Shown: positions 1 through 11,300 of the stretch, one piece after another
How positions within the stretch are numbered: the stretch's first letter is position 1
Layout of the letters: every line of letters begins with the position of its first letter
NCBI RefSeq assembly: GCF_036226605.1
Contig: NZ_CP109000.1
Location: forward strand, 1,918,501 to 1,982,500
Length of the DNA: 64,000 bases
Origin: Streptomyces sp. NBC_00704
Lineage (GTDB): Bacteria > Actinomycetota > Actinomycetes > Streptomycetales > Streptomycetaceae
Direction: 5' to 3'
Notes under the pieces: generated by a model
Databases searched by the model: none
Told to the model about the DNA's origin: nothing
What the model saw: the letters and a program-made list of their open reading frames with translations, nothing else
Made by a program: the position numbers and the translations under genes

Positions 1-141
1 CGGCGCGAGGACGGCGACCTCGACGGCCTCGTGGTCCTTGTCGGCCAGGGCGAAGGCGAGCTTCTGGACGTGGGCGATGGCCTCGAGGTGGTTGAGGTTC
101 ATCTTCCAGTTGCCCGCCATCAGCGGCGTACGAGTGGTCAT
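1..141 (-). CDS. tpiA: triosephosphate isomerase, N-terminal part (runs off the window)
   Basis: Interconverts dihydroxyacetone phosphate and glyceraldehyde 3-phosphate in cytosolic glycolysis. Only the first 47 codons are in the window. The translation begins [17 protein letters not shown], and the NWKMN segment is the N-terminal TIM signature carrying the active-site Asn and Lys. It starts with ATG 6 nt after the pgk stop, so it is almost certainly cotranscribed with pgk and translated by coupling. The rest of the gene lies left of the window. Confidence 0.95.
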   Translation of the reverse strand, partial: MTTRTPLMAGNWKMNLNHLEAIAHVQKLAFALADKDHEAVEVAVLAP

Positions 142-147
142 GCGGGG

Positions 148-1359
148 TCAGTCCTCCAGTGCGGCGAGGCCGGGGAGCGTCTTGCCCTCGAGGTATTCGA
201 GGGAGGCGCCGCCGCCGGTCGAGATGTGGCCGAATGCGTTCTCGTCGAAGCCGAGCGTGCGCACGGCGGCGGCGGAGTCTCCGCCGCCGACGACGGTGAA
301 GCCGTCCGAGTCGACGAGGGCCTGGGCGACCGCCTTGGTGCCCTCGGCGTAGTCGGGGTGTTCGAAGACGCCCATCGGACCGTTCCAGAACACGGTCGCG
401 GCGTCGGCGAGCTTGCCCGCGTACAGCTCACCGGTTCTGGGGCCGATGTCCAGGCCCAGCTGTCCCTCGGGCATCCGGTCCGCGTCGACGGCGGAGTGCT
501 CGGTGGGCGCCTTGGCCTTCAGGTCCGGGAATCCGGGCGAGACCACGACGTCGACCGGGACGACCAGCTCGACGCCCTGCTTCTCGGCGCGTTCCAGGTA
601 CTCGGTGACGGCCGGGATCTGGTCCTCCTGAAGGAGGGAGGCGCCGACCTCGTGGCCCTGGGCCTTGAGGAAGGTGAAGGCCATGCCGCCGCCGATGAGG
701 ATGCGGTCGGCCTTCCCCAGCAGCTGGTCGATGACGGCGAGCTTGTCGGAGACCTTGGAGCCGCCGAGCGCCACGACGTAGGGGCGCGCGACGTCCTCGG
801 TGAGCTTCTTCAGGACGCCGACCTCGGTGGCGATCAGGTAGCCGGCGTAGTGCGGCAGCCTGCCCGGCAGGTCGTACACGGACGCGTGCTTGCGGTGCAC
901 CGCGCCGAAGCCGTCGCCCACGTACACGTCGGCGAGGGTGGCCAGCCGGTCGGCGAACGCGGCGCGCTCGGCGTCGTCCTTGCTGGTCTCGCCGGCGTTG
1001 AAGCGCAGGTTCTCGACGACCGCGACCCGGCCGTCGGCGAGGTCGGCGACGGTGGACGCGGCGGAGTCGCCGACGGTGTCGGTCGCGAAGGCCACGTCGG
1101 CGCCGAGGAGTTCACCGAGGCGCGCGGCGGCGGGAGCGAGGGAGAAGGCGGGGTCCGGAGCGCCCTTGGGGCGGCCCAGGTGGGAGGCGACGACCACGCG
1201 GGCGCCCGCCCCGGCCAGCGCCTTGACGGTGGGCAGCACGGCGCGGATACGGCCGTCGTCGGTGATGGTCGTGCCGTCCAGCGGCACGTTCAGGTCTGCG
1301 CGGACGAAGACGCGCTTGCCTGCGACGCCTTCGGCGAGAAGTTCGTCGATCGTCTTCAT
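148..1359 (-). CDS. pgk: phosphoglycerate kinase
   Basis: Transfers phosphate from 1,3-bisphosphoglycerate to ADP in glycolysis. The 403-aa protein is full length for the family. The N-terminal substrate site reads RADLNVPLDG and is followed by SHLGRPKG. The C-terminal nucleotide-binding signature GGGDSAAA and the closing STGGGASLEYLEGK motif are intact. The ATG start has GGGAG about 8 nt upstream. It sits between gap and tpiA in the conserved actinobacterial order gap-pgk-tpiA. A strong hairpin at 1426-1461 separates it from gap, so pgk-tpiA may be expressed partly independently of gap. Confidence 0.98.
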   Translation of the reverse strand: MKTIDELLAEGVAGKRVFVRADLNVPLDGTTITDDGRIRAVLPTVKALAGAGARVVVASHLGRPKGAPDPAFSLAPAAARLGELLGADVAFATDTVGDSAASTVADLADGRVAVVENLRFNAGETSKDDAERAAFADRLATLADVYVGDGFGAVHRKHASVYDLPGRLPHYAGYLIATEVGVLKKLTEDVARPYVVALGGSKVSDKLAVIDQLLGKADRILIGGGMAFTFLKAQGHEVGASLLQEDQIPAVTEYLERAEKQGVELVVPVDVVVSPGFPDLKAKAPTEHSAVDADRMPEGQLGLDIGPRTGELYAGKLADAATVFWNGPMGVFEHPDYAEGTKAVAQALVDSDGFTVVGGGDSAAAVRTLGFDENAFGHISTGGGASLEYLEGKTLPGLAALED

Positions 1360-1425
1360 TGAGTGGGCTCCCTGGAGGACGGGTGGTGCTCGTGATCCTA
1401 AGAGGGCTGGTCTGCACGCGCGTCA

Positions 1426-1461
1426 GGGCCCGGGCGGCGCGTCCTTGCGCCGCCCGGGCCC
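1426..1461 (-). terminator. perfect 15-bp hairpin between gap and pgk
   Basis: The arms at 1426-1440 and 1447-1461 are perfectly complementary (15 bp, all G/C-rich) with a 6-nt loop. It lies 32 nt past the gap stop and 67 nt before the pgk start. There is no U-tract, which is usual for Streptomyces terminators. It could act as an attenuator or mRNA-stabilising element that sets gap transcripts above pgk-tpiA. Confidence 0.75.
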
Positions 1462-1492
1462 TGCACTCACATCGACGTGCTCGCTCTGTGGA

Positions 1493-2581
<1,089 letters not shown>

Positions 2582-2632
2582 CTACCTCTCCGGGGCGGCC
2601 GGAGTGACATCGAGTCGGCCCATACACGGCAC

Positions 2633-2668
2633 GGCGGTCCGTACCCGCCAGTAGGGGTACGGACCGCC
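2633..2668 (-). terminator. perfect 14-bp hairpin upstream of gap
   Basis: Arms 2633-2646 and 2655-2668 pair perfectly around an 8-nt loop. It lies 66 nt past the stop of the upstream carboxypeptidase gene and about 130 nt before the gap start. It most likely terminates carboxypeptidase transcripts. A role in a long gap leader is the alternative. A smaller stem (2525-2531 with 2540-2546) lies close to the gap ribosome-binding site. Confidence 0.6.
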
Positions 2669-2710
2669 CGGGCCGGACGGGCCCGATCACTCGATTCGGT
2701 CACGAACCTT

Positions 2711-2733
2711 CACGCCGAGTTGACTTCGGCGTG
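2711..2733 (-). terminator. 8-bp hairpin abutting the carboxypeptidase stop
   Basis: Arms 2711-2718 and 2726-2733 are perfectly complementary with a 7-nt loop, and the stem begins directly after the stop codon at 2734. With the hairpin at 2633-2668 it forms a tandem terminator pair. Confidence 0.5.
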
Positions 2734-5688
2734 TCAGTCGTCAAGTGAGTGCAGCGCCTTTCCGATGAGCGTTGCACGGTCGGCCGCCGAGGGGAGGTGC
2801 TCCAGGCCGAAGCCCAGCAGCACCGTGTCGTCGGTGGTGACCGCGCCGTAGGTCTGGAAGAGCACGCCCGTGCGGGTCCAGTCCTTCAGCACGGCCGGGC
2901 TGCCCGCGGGCGGGCCGCTCGCCCGCCACGCGCCCAGCGACGTCTCGAAGCCCTCGCTCTCGGTGGCGCCTCCGCCGACGACCAGGGAGGCGTCGTCGGC
3001 GAGGACGCCGTGGCCGCCGCTGCCGGGGTCGGTGACGTAGGCGATCGAGACCTCGACCTTCTTGCCCGCGTACGCGCTCAGGTCGAAGCTCACCTGCTGC
3101 CATCCGCTGGACGCGCCGGTGAGCGCGTTCCACGACCCCGTGGAGCCGGTCGCGGTGCAGTCGCCGGAGGTGAGGGTGAGGTAGTGCCGCAGCCACGGGT
3201 GCTCGCCGATGTAGAAGCCGGCCCCGCACTCCGCGGGCACGGCGGTGCCGGTCGCGCCGCCCGCCTCGGGAAGCGTGGTCCAGTCGTCGGCGCCGACCGT
3301 GTGGATCTCCACGACGGCGTTGTCGTAGCCGGGCTCGGTGTCCCACAGCAGCCGGGTGCGCAGCGCGGGACCGCTCGCCGCGGTGACCCCGCCGAGGTCG
3401 ATGGTGCGGGTGAGGCGCTTGTAGGCGTCGTCGGTGTGGACGGCCGCGGCCATGTACGAGCCGGCGTAGGGCCCGTAGGGGTTGACCGTCCCGGCGAATG
3501 TGCCGGCGCCGGAGGAGGCGAACTGCGGGTACCGGGCGGCCGGCAGCTCGTCCGAGGTGACCCCGTAGGTGCCGGCCTTGTCCAGCGGGTTGCCCGCGGT
3601 GGCTCCGAGGGCGCCGGTGAAACCGTTCAGCGCACCCGAACCGGTGAAGCCGGTGGCGCCGGGGGTCGACGTACGGGAGTACGCGCCCAGGTAGTACTGG
3701 CTGAAGTCGTTGGACGGGGTGGCGTCGGCGAGGGAGACGTTGCCGCCGGCCAGTTCGCCCGCCTCGATCAGCTTGCCGCCCTCGTTGAGGAAGGCGCGCA
3801 GTTCGAGCTGGGTCGGATTGCCCGGGGCGCTCGCGCCCGTGTAGTGGACGACCGTGCCGAAGTGGCTGAGCACGCCGAGCGCGTCGGGCGCGCCCTGAGT
3901 GGCGACGTCCCAGACGAGCGCCCTGCGGCCGTTGGCCTTCAGCGCGTCGACGTAGGTCTGCGCCTGCGTGGCGGCCGCGCCCTCCTCGGCGACGACGAGC
4001 GTGTCGGCCCGGTACCGCGGGGCGACCGTGTAGGTGAAGTGCGAGCCGGCGACCTTCTTGCCGGACTCGGTCTCGCCGGTGAACCACACCTCGACCTTGT
4101 CGCCCGGCCCGCCGTCGCGCACGGTGGCCCGGTACTCGTCGTAGTGGAGGTTGTCGTCGCCGCCGTAGGTCTCGCCGCCCTTCCACGCCCGCAGCGGGCG
4201 CTCCCGCGTGCGGCCGCCGTTGACGCGGTACTTCAGCTCCTTGTCGCGGACCGCCTTGCGGACGACGACGGAGACCTCCTGGCCCGCGCCGCGTGCGTAG
4301 GAGGTGGTGAACGGCGCCGGGGTGAAGTCGGCGGCGGTCAGCCCGACCGAGGACTTCGGCCGGTCGGGGTGGGCGACGGACTCGGCGACGGAGAGCGCGA
4401 ACGGGACGTTCTTGGCGAACTCGCCCTGGATCAGCTTCTCGTCGTCGGGGAAGGTGAAGACGGACTGGCAGTCGGCCGCGTTCCAGCGGTCGTCCGGGTC
4501 GGCGTTCGACGCGGTCTGGCAGGTCGACATCTCGGGGGTGAACATCCCCATGCCGTTGACGTTCCCGGCGTGGCCGTCGGCCTCGCCGTTGGTGGTGTAG
4601 AGCTCCGAGGAGACCTGCGGGTGGTAGCCCGGGACCGCGGAGTTGCCGGGGGTGCCGGCGAGCGCCCGGTAGGCGACGTCGTCCGGGGTGTCGGTGGCGA
4701 CCTGCCAGCCGACGCCGTAGAGCAGCAGCTCGGCGGCCGAGTGGTAGTTGATGCCGTACGTGAAGCCGATCCGCTTCTCGAAGGCGTCGAGCGCCCTGGT
4801 CTCGGGCTCGGAGGCGGGACCCGCGCCGCGGTAGGTCTCGCTGGTCGGGTTCGGCGAGGAACCCTCGTTGTCGTAGCCCCACTTGTAGGCGAAGTTGCGG
4901 TTGAGGTCGACGCCGTCGCCGGTGGAGATCGCGCCGTCGCCGTTGACGTCCCGCAGGTTCTTGCGCCAGAGCCGGTTGGCGGGGTCCTGGAAGGTGTAGT
5001 CGTAGCCGTCGGGGTTGGCCGACAGGACGAACCACAGCTCGCTGGAGTCGACGATCTTCCTGACGCGCCGGTCGGTCCGGTAGTGGTCCAGGTAGTAGTG
5101 CATCAGCCGCCGGGTCATCTCCGGGGTGATCCACTCACGGGCGTGCTGGTTGGACATGTACAGCACCGAGGGCTTCGAGCCGTCCTTCGACTTCTTCGCG
5201 TTCGTGGTCAGTTTGAGCGCGAGGATGTCCTGGCCGCGGACGGTTCTGCCGATGGAGACGACCTTGGTGAGGCCCGGGTTGTCCCTGGCGGTGCGGAGGA
5301 TCTCCTCGCGGAGGCCGCCGCTGCCGCTGTAGGGGCGGAACACTCCCCCGGCGGCCGCGCCGAGGCGCTTTTCCGCCGTGGCGGACAGGGTGTGCTCGGT
5401 GAGCCGCACGCCCTGCTTCCCGAGCTTCTCCGCCTGCTCGTCGGTGAGGTAGACCTCGACCGTGGCGGCGCCCCCGCGGGGCACCCGCTCGCTGAGTTCC
5501 TGACCGTCCTGGCCGGCCGCCAGCAGCAGGGGTACCTGCTGCTGGGTGACGTCGGCGCGGAATACCTTCACCTCGTCGGCGTCGGCCTTCTGTGCGGTGC
5601 CGGGCTGTGCCTGGGCGACGGGTGCGAGTGCCGCTCCGCCGAGCAGCAGCACGCCGACAGCGAGGATCGATCTCGCTCTTCGTCTCAT
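2734..5688 (-). CDS. secreted zinc carboxypeptidase, peptidase M14 family
   Basis: An exported metallocarboxypeptidase that removes C-terminal residues from peptides. The ATG at 5688 was chosen because AAGGGGGG lies just upstream and because translation then starts with an ideal signal peptide: MRRRARS, a hydrophobic stretch, then VAQAQP. The frame is open 20 codons further upstream without a ribosome site. The 984-aa protein has the M14 zinc motif HAREW (around residue 180), a third zinc-ligand candidate in NYHSAAELLLYG, and the catalytic Glu in GMFTPEMST. The C-terminal 450 residues hold adhesive or beta-sandwich domains like those of immune-inhibitor-A-type exopeptidases. It is monocistronic, with terminators at both ends. 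Confidence 0.92.
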   Translation of the reverse strand: MRRRARSILAVGVLLLGGAALAPVAQAQPGTAQKADADEVKVFRADVTQQQVPLLLAAGQDGQELSERVPRGGAATVEVYLTDEQAEKLGKQGVRLTEHTLSATAEKRLGAAAGGVFRPYSGSGGLREEILRTARDNPGLTKVVSIGRTVRGQDILALKLTTNAKKSKDGSKPSVLYMSNQHAREWITPEMTRRLMHYYLDHYRTDRRVRKIVDSSELWFVLSANPDGYDYTFQDPANRLWRKNLRDVNGDGAISTGDGVDLNRNFAYKWGYDNEGSSPNPTSETYRGAGPASEPETRALDAFEKRIGFTYGINYHSAAELLLYGVGWQVATDTPDDVAYRALAGTPGNSAVPGYHPQVSSELYTTNGEADGHAGNVNGMGMFTPEMSTCQTASNADPDDRWNAADCQSVFTFPDDEKLIQGEFAKNVPFALSVAESVAHPDRPKSSVGLTAADFTPAPFTTSYARGAGQEVSVVVRKAVRDKELKYRVNGGRTRERPLRAWKGGETYGGDDNLHYDEYRATVRDGGPGDKVEVWFTGETESGKKVAGSHFTYTVAPRYRADTLVVAEEGAAATQAQTYVDALKANGRRALVWDVATQGAPDALGVLSHFGTVVHYTGASAPGNPTQLELRAFLNEGGKLIEAGELAGGNVSLADATPSNDFSQYYLGAYSRTSTPGATGFTGSGALNGFTGALGATAGNPLDKAGTYGVTSDELPAARYPQFASSGAGTFAGTVNPYGPYAGSYMAAAVHTDDAYKRLTRTIDLGGVTAASGPALRTRLLWDTEPGYDNAVVEIHTVGADDWTTLPEAGGATGTAVPAECGAGFYIGEHPWLRHYLTLTSGDCTATGSTGSWNALTGASSGWQQVSFDLSAYAGKKVEVSIAYVTDPGSGGHGVLADDASLVVGGGATESEGFETSLGAWRASGPPAGSPAVLKDWTRTGVLFQTYGAVTTDDTVLLGFGLEHLPSAADRATLIGKALHSLDD

Positions 5689-5780
5689 GAACCCCCCTTG
5701 CCTGAGTCCGCCCCAGCAGCGAACCCTGCCAGGCTCATGACAGTTCATGATCGAGTCAAGAGCGCGTCGGCGTCACGGAA

Positions 5781-5822
5781 AACGCCGGTGGCGTCGCCCG
5801 ATCGGGCGACGCCACCGGCGTT
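5781..5822 (-). terminator. near-perfect 20-bp palindrome ending the uvrC-whiA operon
   Basis: A 42-nt perfect inverted repeat (5781-5800 against 5803-5822) with only two unpaired bases starts 11 nt past the whiA stop. It is a strong factor-independent-type stem without a U-tract and ends the uvrC-rapZ-yvcK-whiA operon before the carboxypeptidase promoter region. Confidence 0.85.
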
Positions 5823-5833
5823 CTGAGGGAGCG

Positions 5834-6823
5834 TCAGCCGACCAGGTTGTCGGCGAGTTCGTCGCTCAGGTTGGCGTCCGTGCCCGGGATGCCGAGATCC
5901 GAGGCGCGCTTGTCGGCCATCGCCAGCAGCCGGCGGATCCGGCCGGCGACCGCGTCCTTCGTCAGCGGCGGGTCCGCGAGCGCGCCCAGCTCCTCCAGGG
6001 AGGCCTGCTTGTGGTCCATGCGCAGCCGGCCGGCGGCCGCGAGGTGCTCGGGCACGTCGTCCGCGAGGATCTCCAGGGCGCGCTGGACGCGGGCCCCGGC
6101 GGCGACGGCCGCGCGCGCCGAGCGGCGCAGGTTGGCGTCGTCGAAGTTCGCCAGGCGGTTCGCCGTGGCCCGCACCTCGCGGCGCATCCGGCGCTCCTCC
6201 CAGGCGAGCACCGACTCGTGGGCGCCCAGGCGGGTGAGCAGCGCGCCGATCGCGTCGCCGTCGCGGACGACGACCCGGTCGACGCCGCGCACCTCGCGCG
6301 CCTTCGCCGCGATGGACAGCCGGCGGGCCGCGCCGACCAGCGCCAGCGCGGCCTCCGGACCGGGGCAGGTCACCTCCAGGGAGGACGAGCGGCCCGGCTC
6401 GGTGAGCGAGCCGTGCGCCAGGAACGCGCCGCGCCAGGCGGCCTCCGCGTCACAGGTCGCGCCGGAGACCACCTGCGGGGGCAGGCCCCGGATCGGACGG
6501 CCGCGGCCGTCCACCAGGCCCGTCTGCCGGGCCAGCTGGTCGCCGCCCGCGACCACGCGCACGACATAGCGCGAGCCGCGGCGGATCCCGCTGGGGGCCA
6601 TCACGATCAGCTCCGAGCCGTGGCCGAAGATCTCCAGGATGTCCCGCTTGAGCCGGCGGGCCGCCATCGCGGTGTCCAGCTCCGCCTCGATCACGATGCG
6701 CCCGCTCACCAGGTGGAGGCCGCCGGCGAACCGCAGAAGGGCGGAGACCTCCGCCTTTCTGCAGCAGGTCCGGGTGACGGGGAGCCGGGAGATCTCGTCC
6801 TTCACCGCTGCCGTCATCGCCAT
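5834..6823 (-). CDS. whiA: sporulation and cell-division regulator WhiA
   Basis: A DNA-binding protein needed in Streptomyces for sporulation septation; with WhiB it activates division genes such as ftsZ. The 329-aa protein is the normal length. The N-terminal two-thirds is the LAGLIDADG homing-endonuclease-like fold without catalytic residues, starting [17 protein letters not shown]. The C-terminal part, including the [22 protein letters not shown] helices, is the helix-turn-helix that binds DNA. It is the last gene of the uvrC-rapZ-yvcK-whiA operon, and its start overlaps the yvcK stop by 10 nt, which implies translational coupling. WhiA is reported to autoregulate from a separate promoter in this region. 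I did not identify a GACAC-type site with certainty. Confidence 0.98.
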   Translation of the reverse strand: MAMTAAVKDEISRLPVTRTCCRKAEVSALLRFAGGLHLVSGRIVIEAELDTAMAARRLKRDILEIFGHGSELIVMAPSGIRRGSRYVVRVVAGGDQLARQTGLVDGRGRPIRGLPPQVVSGATCDAEAAWRGAFLAHGSLTEPGRSSSLEVTCPGPEAALALVGAARRLSIAAKAREVRGVDRVVVRDGDAIGALLTRLGAHESVLAWEERRMRREVRATANRLANFDDANLRRSARAAVAAGARVQRALEILADDVPEHLAAAGRLRMDHKQASLEELGALADPPLTKDAVAGRIRRLLAMADKRASDLGIPGTDANLSDELADNLVG

Positions 6824-7881
6824 GGGCCGATCCTTCCATGCATCCGAAAAATACGGTCGTACGCGGCGGCCAACAGCTCCGGGTCGTGCCTCGGGGTTCC
6901 GTCGGGCCGGGCCACCGGCGCCAGTTCGACCGCCGCCCCGAACCGTTCGGCGGCTTCGGCCAGCGAGTCGCGGTCGGGCACGGCGGCCTCGTCGGCCAGC
7001 ACCACGTCCAGGGCGAGTTTAGGGGCGTGTCGTCCCAAAACCTCCAAATGACGCTGCGGGGAGAAGCCATCGGTTTCTCCGGGCTGCGGCGCGAGGTTCA
7101 GCGAGAGCACCCGGCGGGCCTTCGTCGCCATGAGGGCGTCCAGCAGGTCGGGGACCAGCAGATGCGGCATGACCGAGGAGAACCAGGAGCCCGGCCCGAG
7201 CACCACCCAGTCCGCGTCCAGGACGGCCTCGACCGCCTCCGGGACGGCCGGCGGGTCGTGCGGGACCAGGTGCACGGACTGCACCTCGCCGCGCGTCAGC
7301 GCCACGGTCGCCTGCCCGCGGACGGTGTCCACGTCGTCCGGGCGCAGCGGATCATGGCCCTTGACCAGCGCCTGGAGCTCCAGCGGCACGGCCGACATGG
7401 GCAGCACCCGCCCCTGCGCGCCGAGCAGCTTGCCGACCAGGTCCAGGGCCTGGACGTGGTCGCCGAGCTGCTCCCACAGGGCGACGATCAGCAGGTTGCC
7501 GACGGCATGCCCGTTGATCTCGCCCTGCGACTGGAAACGGTGCTGGATGACCCGCGCCCAGGTCTGGCCCCAGTCGTCGTCGCCGCACAGCGCGGCCAGG
7601 GCCTTGCGCAGGTCGCCCGGGGGCAGTACGCCCAGTTCGTCGCGCAGGCGGCCGCTGGAGCCGCCGTCGTCGGCCACCGTGACGACCCCGGTGAGGTCCC
7701 CGGTGATCCTGCGCAGCGCGGTGAGCGAGGCGGACAGGCCCATGCCGCCACCGAGGGCGACGACCTTGGGCTGGGTGCCGCGGCGGCGCGGTTTGCCGCC
7801 GCGCGCCTCGACCGGCCGGCTCACCCGTCCGTCGGACGCGGTCCTGCGCAGACGGCCGAGCCGCGGAGAACGTCCGGTCAT
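6814..7881 (-). CDS. yvcK: YvcK/CofD-like gluconeogenesis factor
   Basis: Belongs to the CofD-like family whose Bacillus member YvcK binds UDP-sugars and influences cell-wall metabolism and growth on gluconeogenic carbon. The 355-aa protein has a basic N-terminal tail, then [19 protein letters not shown] (glycine-rich nucleotide-binding loop) and [13 protein letters not shown], both family hallmarks. The ATG at 7881 was chosen because it forms an ATGA overlap with the rapZ stop. A much longer upstream frame runs inside rapZ and is a shadow. It overlaps whiA by 10 nt. The rapZ-yvcK-whiA order is conserved across Gram-positive bacteria. Confidence 0.95.
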   Translation of the reverse strand: MTGRSPRLGRLRRTASDGRVSRPVEARGGKPRRRGTQPKVVALGGGMGLSASLTALRRITGDLTGVVTVADDGGSSGRLRDELGVLPPGDLRKALAALCGDDDWGQTWARVIQHRFQSQGEINGHAVGNLLIVALWEQLGDHVQALDLVGKLLGAQGRVLPMSAVPLELQALVKGHDPLRPDDVDTVRGQATVALTRGEVQSVHLVPHDPPAVPEAVEAVLDADWVVLGPGSWFSSVMPHLLVPDLLDALMATKARRVLSLNLAPQPGETDGFSPQRHLEVLGRHAPKLALDVVLADEAAVPDRDSLAEAAERFGAAVELAPVARPDGTPRHDPELLAAAYDRIFRMHGRIGPWR

Positions 7882-8945
7882 TCCCGTCCCATGTCCCGGT
7901 GCACGACCACCGTCTCCACGCCCTCGGCCGCGAGGCGCGCGGCGAGCTTCTCCGACATGGCGACCGAGCGGTGCTTGCCGCCGGTGCAGCCCACCGCGAT
8001 GGTCACATAGCGCTTGCCCTCCCTGCGGTACCCCGTGGCGACCAGCTGGAGGAGCTCCGCGTACCGGTCGAGGAACTCCTTCGCGCCCGGCTGGTTGAGG
8101 ACGTACGAGGACACCTCCTCGTTGAGCCCGGTGTAGGGGCGCAGCTCCGGCACCCAGTGCGGGTTGGGCAGGAAGCGCATGTCCACCACGAGGTCGGCGT
8201 CGACCGGCAGGCCGTACTTGAAGCCGAAGGACATGACGGTGGCCCGCAGCTCGGGCTCCTCCTCCCCGGCGAAGCGGGCGTCCATCTTGGCCCGCAGCTC
8301 GTGCACGTTGAGGCTGGAGGTGTCGATCACCAGGTCGGCGTCGCCGCGCAGTTCGCGCAGGAGTTCGCGCTCGGCGGCGATGCCGTCGACGATGCGGCCG
8401 TCGCCCTGGAGGGGGTGCGGCCGGCGCACGGACTCGAAGCGGCGCACCAGCGCGTCGTCGGAGGACTCCAGGAACACGATGCGCCGGGTGACGTTCCTCG
8501 ACTCCAGATCGGCGAGGGACTCGCGGAGGTTGTCGAAAAAGCGCCGGCCACGGACGTCGACGACGACCGCGATGCGGGCCACGTTGCCCTGGGAGCGCGC
8601 GCCCAGCTCCACCATGGTGGGGATGAGGGCGGGCGGGAGGTTGTCGACCACGAACCAGCCGAGGTCCTCCAGACACTTGGCCGCCGTCGAACGGCCGGCT
8701 CCGGACATGCCGGAGATGATCACCAGCTCGGGGATGGCCGCGTCGGGGATCCCGGGCGGCGTGACGTCCGTACTCACCTGTGCTCCGTCTTCATGCCGTG
8801 CTTCCTGCCGGGGGCCGTCCGCGCCCGCAGGAGGCGGGGCGGCGGCCTCGCCGGGCCCTTGGGGGCCTGGCCCGGTACCGGCTGTGGGCACAGTAGTGGG
8901 CGTCTGTTCCGGCTGGGCCGTGGGGTGTGCGTCGTGCTCGGTCAT
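7878..8945 (-). CDS. rapZ: RapZ/YvcJ family nucleotide-binding protein
   Basis: A P-loop protein. In E. coli RapZ is an RNA-binding adaptor controlling GlmS levels; the actinobacterial role is not established. The 355-aa protein has a disordered Pro/Gly/Ala-rich N-terminus of about 70 residues and then the P-loop [15 protein letters not shown]. The usual Walker A lysine is replaced by arginine (GAGRS). Downstream are the conserved [34 protein letters not shown] and C-terminal [13 protein letters not shown] segments. It has ATGA overlaps with both uvrC upstream and yvcK downstream, so it is fully operonic. Confidence 0.95.
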   Translation of the reverse strand: MTEHDAHPTAQPEQTPTTVPTAGTGPGPQGPGEAAAPPPAGADGPRQEARHEDGAQVSTDVTPPGIPDAAIPELVIISGMSGAGRSTAAKCLEDLGWFVVDNLPPALIPTMVELGARSQGNVARIAVVVDVRGRRFFDNLRESLADLESRNVTRRIVFLESSDDALVRRFESVRRPHPLQGDGRIVDGIAAERELLRELRGDADLVIDTSSLNVHELRAKMDARFAGEEEPELRATVMSFGFKYGLPVDADLVVDMRFLPNPHWVPELRPYTGLNEEVSSYVLNQPGAKEFLDRYAELLQLVATGYRREGKRYVTIAVGCTGGKHRSVAMSEKLAARLAAEGVETVVVHRDMGRE

Positions 8946-11293
8946 GTCTCCTGCCCCCGTCGTTCCTCCGGGGCGCCCGACGTGGCGGGGGCCCCGGGGG
9001 AACCCGTCGTGTCGTCGGGTTCCTCGTCATCAATGATCTCTCCGGTCGCCGTGTTCACGGCGGGGGCGGGCACAGCCGCCAGGGCGAGGGCCGCGGCGAT
9101 GGTCTCCGCCGTCTTGCGGCCTATGCCCGGGACCTCGCAGATCTGCTCGACGGTCGCGGCGCGCAGCCTCTTCACCGAGCCGAAGTGCTTGATCAGCGCC
9201 TGCTTGCGTGTCTCGCCGAGGCCCGGCACGTCGTCCAGCGGGCCGACGCGGAAGCGCTTGGCCCGCTTGGTGCGCTGGTAGGTGATCGCGAAGCGGTGGG
9301 CCTCGTCGCGGACGCGCTGGAGCAGATAGAGGCCCTCGCTGCTGCGGGGCAGGACGACCGGGTCGTCGTCGTCCGGGAGCCAGACCTCCTCCAGCCGCTT
9401 GGCCAGACCGCAGACGGCGATGTCGTCGATGCCCAGTTCGTCCAGCGCCCTCCTGGCCGCCGCGACCTGCGGCTGCCCGCCGTCGACGACGACGAGCTGG
9501 GGCGGGTAGGCGAAGCGCTTGGGACGGCCGTCGTCGTCCTTGAGGCTGCCGGAGAGGGGCGCCTCGCCGGCGTCGGCGAGCACCGCCGCCGCGCTCCCCC
9601 CGGACCGGTCCCCGGGCATGCCGCCGACGAGGGCGGCCCCGGTCTCCTCGGTCACGGCCGCCCCGCCGGTCACGGCCGTCGCGCCGGTGGCGGCCGTCGC
9701 GTCGGTGGCGGCCGTCGCGTCGGTGGCGGCCGTCGCGTCGGTGGCGGCCGTCGCGTCGGTGGCGGCCGTCGCGTCGGTGGCGGCCGTCGCGTCGGTGGCG
9801 GCCGTCGCGTCGGTGGCGGCCGTCGCGTCGGTGGCGGCCGTCCCGGTCCCGGCGGCTGCGGTGTCCGCGCCGTCGGTCCACTCGCCCGTGCGCTCCTTCT
9901 CGGCCAGGTAACGCCGGAAGCGGCGGGTGATCACCTCGTGCATGGAGCGGACGTCGTCCTGGCCCTCGAAGCCCTTGATCTGGAAGCGGCGGTACTCGCT
10001 CTTGCGCTGTAGCCCGTCCTCGAAGACGACCATGGAGGCCACGACGTCGTCGCCCTGGAGGTGGGAGATGTCGTAGCACTCGATACGCAGCGGGGCGCTG
10101 TCCAGGTCGAGGGCCTCGGCGATCTCCTCCAGGGCACGCGAGCGCGTGGTCAGGTCGGAGGCCCGCTTGGTCTTGTGCAGGACGAGCGCCTGCTGCGCGT
10201 TGCGCGCCACGGTCGCCATCAGGTCCTTCTTGTCGCCCCGCTGCGGGATGCGCAGCGACACGTTGGACCCGCGGCGCCCGGTGAGCCACTCCTGCACGGG
10301 CTCGACCGGGTCGGGCAGCGCGGGGACCAGGACCTCCTTGGGCACGGCGTCGCCGCGCTCCTCGCCGTAGAGCTGCTGGAGCGCGTGCTCGACGAGGGCG
10401 CCGGTCGTGACGTCCTCGACCTTGTCGGTCACCCAGCCGCGCTGGCCCCGCACGCGCCCGCCCCGGACGTGGAAGATCTGGACGGCCGCCTCCAGCTCGT
10501 CCTCGGCGACCGCGATCAGGTCGGCGTCGGTCGCGTCCGCGAGCACGACGGCGCTCTTCTCCATGGCCTTCTTCAGCGCCCCGATGTCGTCGCGCAGGCG
10601 GGCGGCCCGCTCGTACTCCATCTCGTCGGCCGCCTCCGCCATCTGCTTCTCCAGGCGGCGCAGGTAGGTGCCGGTGCGGCCGGCCATGAAGTCACAGAAC
10701 TCGTCGGCCAGTTCCCAGTGGTCCTCGGGCGAGATCCGGCTCACGCAGGGCGCGGAGCACTTGCCGATGTAGCCGAGCAGACACGGGCGGCCGGTGCGGG
10801 AGGCGTTCTTGAACACGCCGGCCGAGCAGGTGCGTACCGGGAAGACGCGCAGGAGCAGGTCGACCGTGTCCCGGATCGCCCACGCGTGCGCGTACGGACC
10901 GAAGTACCTGACGCCCTTCTTCTTGTGGCCGCGCATCACCTGCACGCGCGGGTACTCCTCGTTCATCGTCACCGCGAGGTAGGGGTAGCTCTTGTCGTCG
11001 CGGTACTTGACGTTGAACCGGGGGTCGTACTCCTTGATCCAGGAGTACTCCAGCTGGAGCGCCTCGACCTCCGTGGACACCACCGTCCACTCCACCGACG
11101 CGGCCGTGGTGACCATCGTGCGGGTGCGCGGGTGCAGCCCCGCCAGGTCCTGGAAGTAGTTCGCCAGGCGCTGGCGCAGGCTCTTCGCCTTTCCGACGTA
11201 GATCACCCTGCGGTGCTCGTCGCGGAATCGGTACACCCCCGGAGAGTCCGGGATCTGTCCCGGCTCGGGGCGGTAGCTGGAGGGGTCGGCCAT
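8942..11293 (-). CDS. uvrC: excinuclease ABC subunit C
   Basis: Makes the dual incisions around DNA lesions in nucleotide-excision repair, acting with UvrA and UvrB. The 783-aa protein is long for the family, which is usually about 600-730. The GIY-YIG nuclease is at residues 16-95 ([15 protein letters not shown]). A Cys-rich stretch and the UVR motif near residue 210 bind UvrB. The RNase H-like nuclease ([22 protein letters not shown]) is followed by tandem HhH motifs (DVPGLG, EVPGIG). Residues about 484-537 are nine hexapeptide repeats (ATDATA) inserted in a loop of the RNase H domain. The ATG lies 7 nt after the TAGGGT -10 of a predicted damage-inducible promoter, so the mRNA is probably leaderless. 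It heads the uvrC-rapZ-yvcK-whiA operon. Confidence 0.98.
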   Translation of the reverse strand: MADPSSYRPEPGQIPDSPGVYRFRDEHRRVIYVGKAKSLRQRLANYFQDLAGLHPRTRTMVTTAASVEWTVVSTEVEALQLEYSWIKEYDPRFNVKYRDDKSYPYLAVTMNEEYPRVQVMRGHKKKGVRYFGPYAHAWAIRDTVDLLLRVFPVRTCSAGVFKNASRTGRPCLLGYIGKCSAPCVSRISPEDHWELADEFCDFMAGRTGTYLRRLEKQMAEAADEMEYERAARLRDDIGALKKAMEKSAVVLADATDADLIAVAEDELEAAVQIFHVRGGRVRGQRGWVTDKVEDVTTGALVEHALQQLYGEERGDAVPKEVLVPALPDPVEPVQEWLTGRRGSNVSLRIPQRGDKKDLMATVARNAQQALVLHKTKRASDLTTRSRALEEIAEALDLDSAPLRIECYDISHLQGDDVVASMVVFEDGLQRKSEYRRFQIKGFEGQDDVRSMHEVITRRFRRYLAEKERTGEWTDGADTAAAGTGTAATDATAATDATAATDATAATDATAATDATAATDATAATDATAATDATAATGATAVTGGAAVTEETGAALVGGMPGDRSGGSAAAVLADAGEAPLSGSLKDDDGRPKRFAYPPQLVVVDGGQPQVAAARRALDELGIDDIAVCGLAKRLEEVWLPDDDDPVVLPRSSEGLYLLQRVRDEAHRFAITYQRTKRAKRFRVGPLDDVPGLGETRKQALIKHFGSVKRLRAATVEQICEVPGIGRKTAETIAAALALAAVPAPAVNTATGEIIDDEEPDDTTGSPGAPATSGAPEERRGQET
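9681..9842 (-). repeat. 18-bp tandem repeat (9 units) inside uvrC
   Basis: Eight identical 18-bp units run from 9699 to 9842. A ninth unit at 9681-9698 differs at one base, and a diverged unit precedes it (9663-9680). The unit encodes Ala-Thr-Asp-Ala-Thr-Ala in frame, so changes in copy number preserve the reading frame. Identity among the eight copies implies recent expansion by slippage or recombination. Confidence 0.97.
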
Positions 11294-11300
11294 GTCTCAC

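Noticed and set aside
9681..9842. The 18-bp array in uvrC considered as an assembly artefact or an integration scar.
   Set aside because: It is in frame, encodes a plausible flexible loop, and two other genes here carry similar in-frame 18-bp arrays. It is kept as real, pending long reads.
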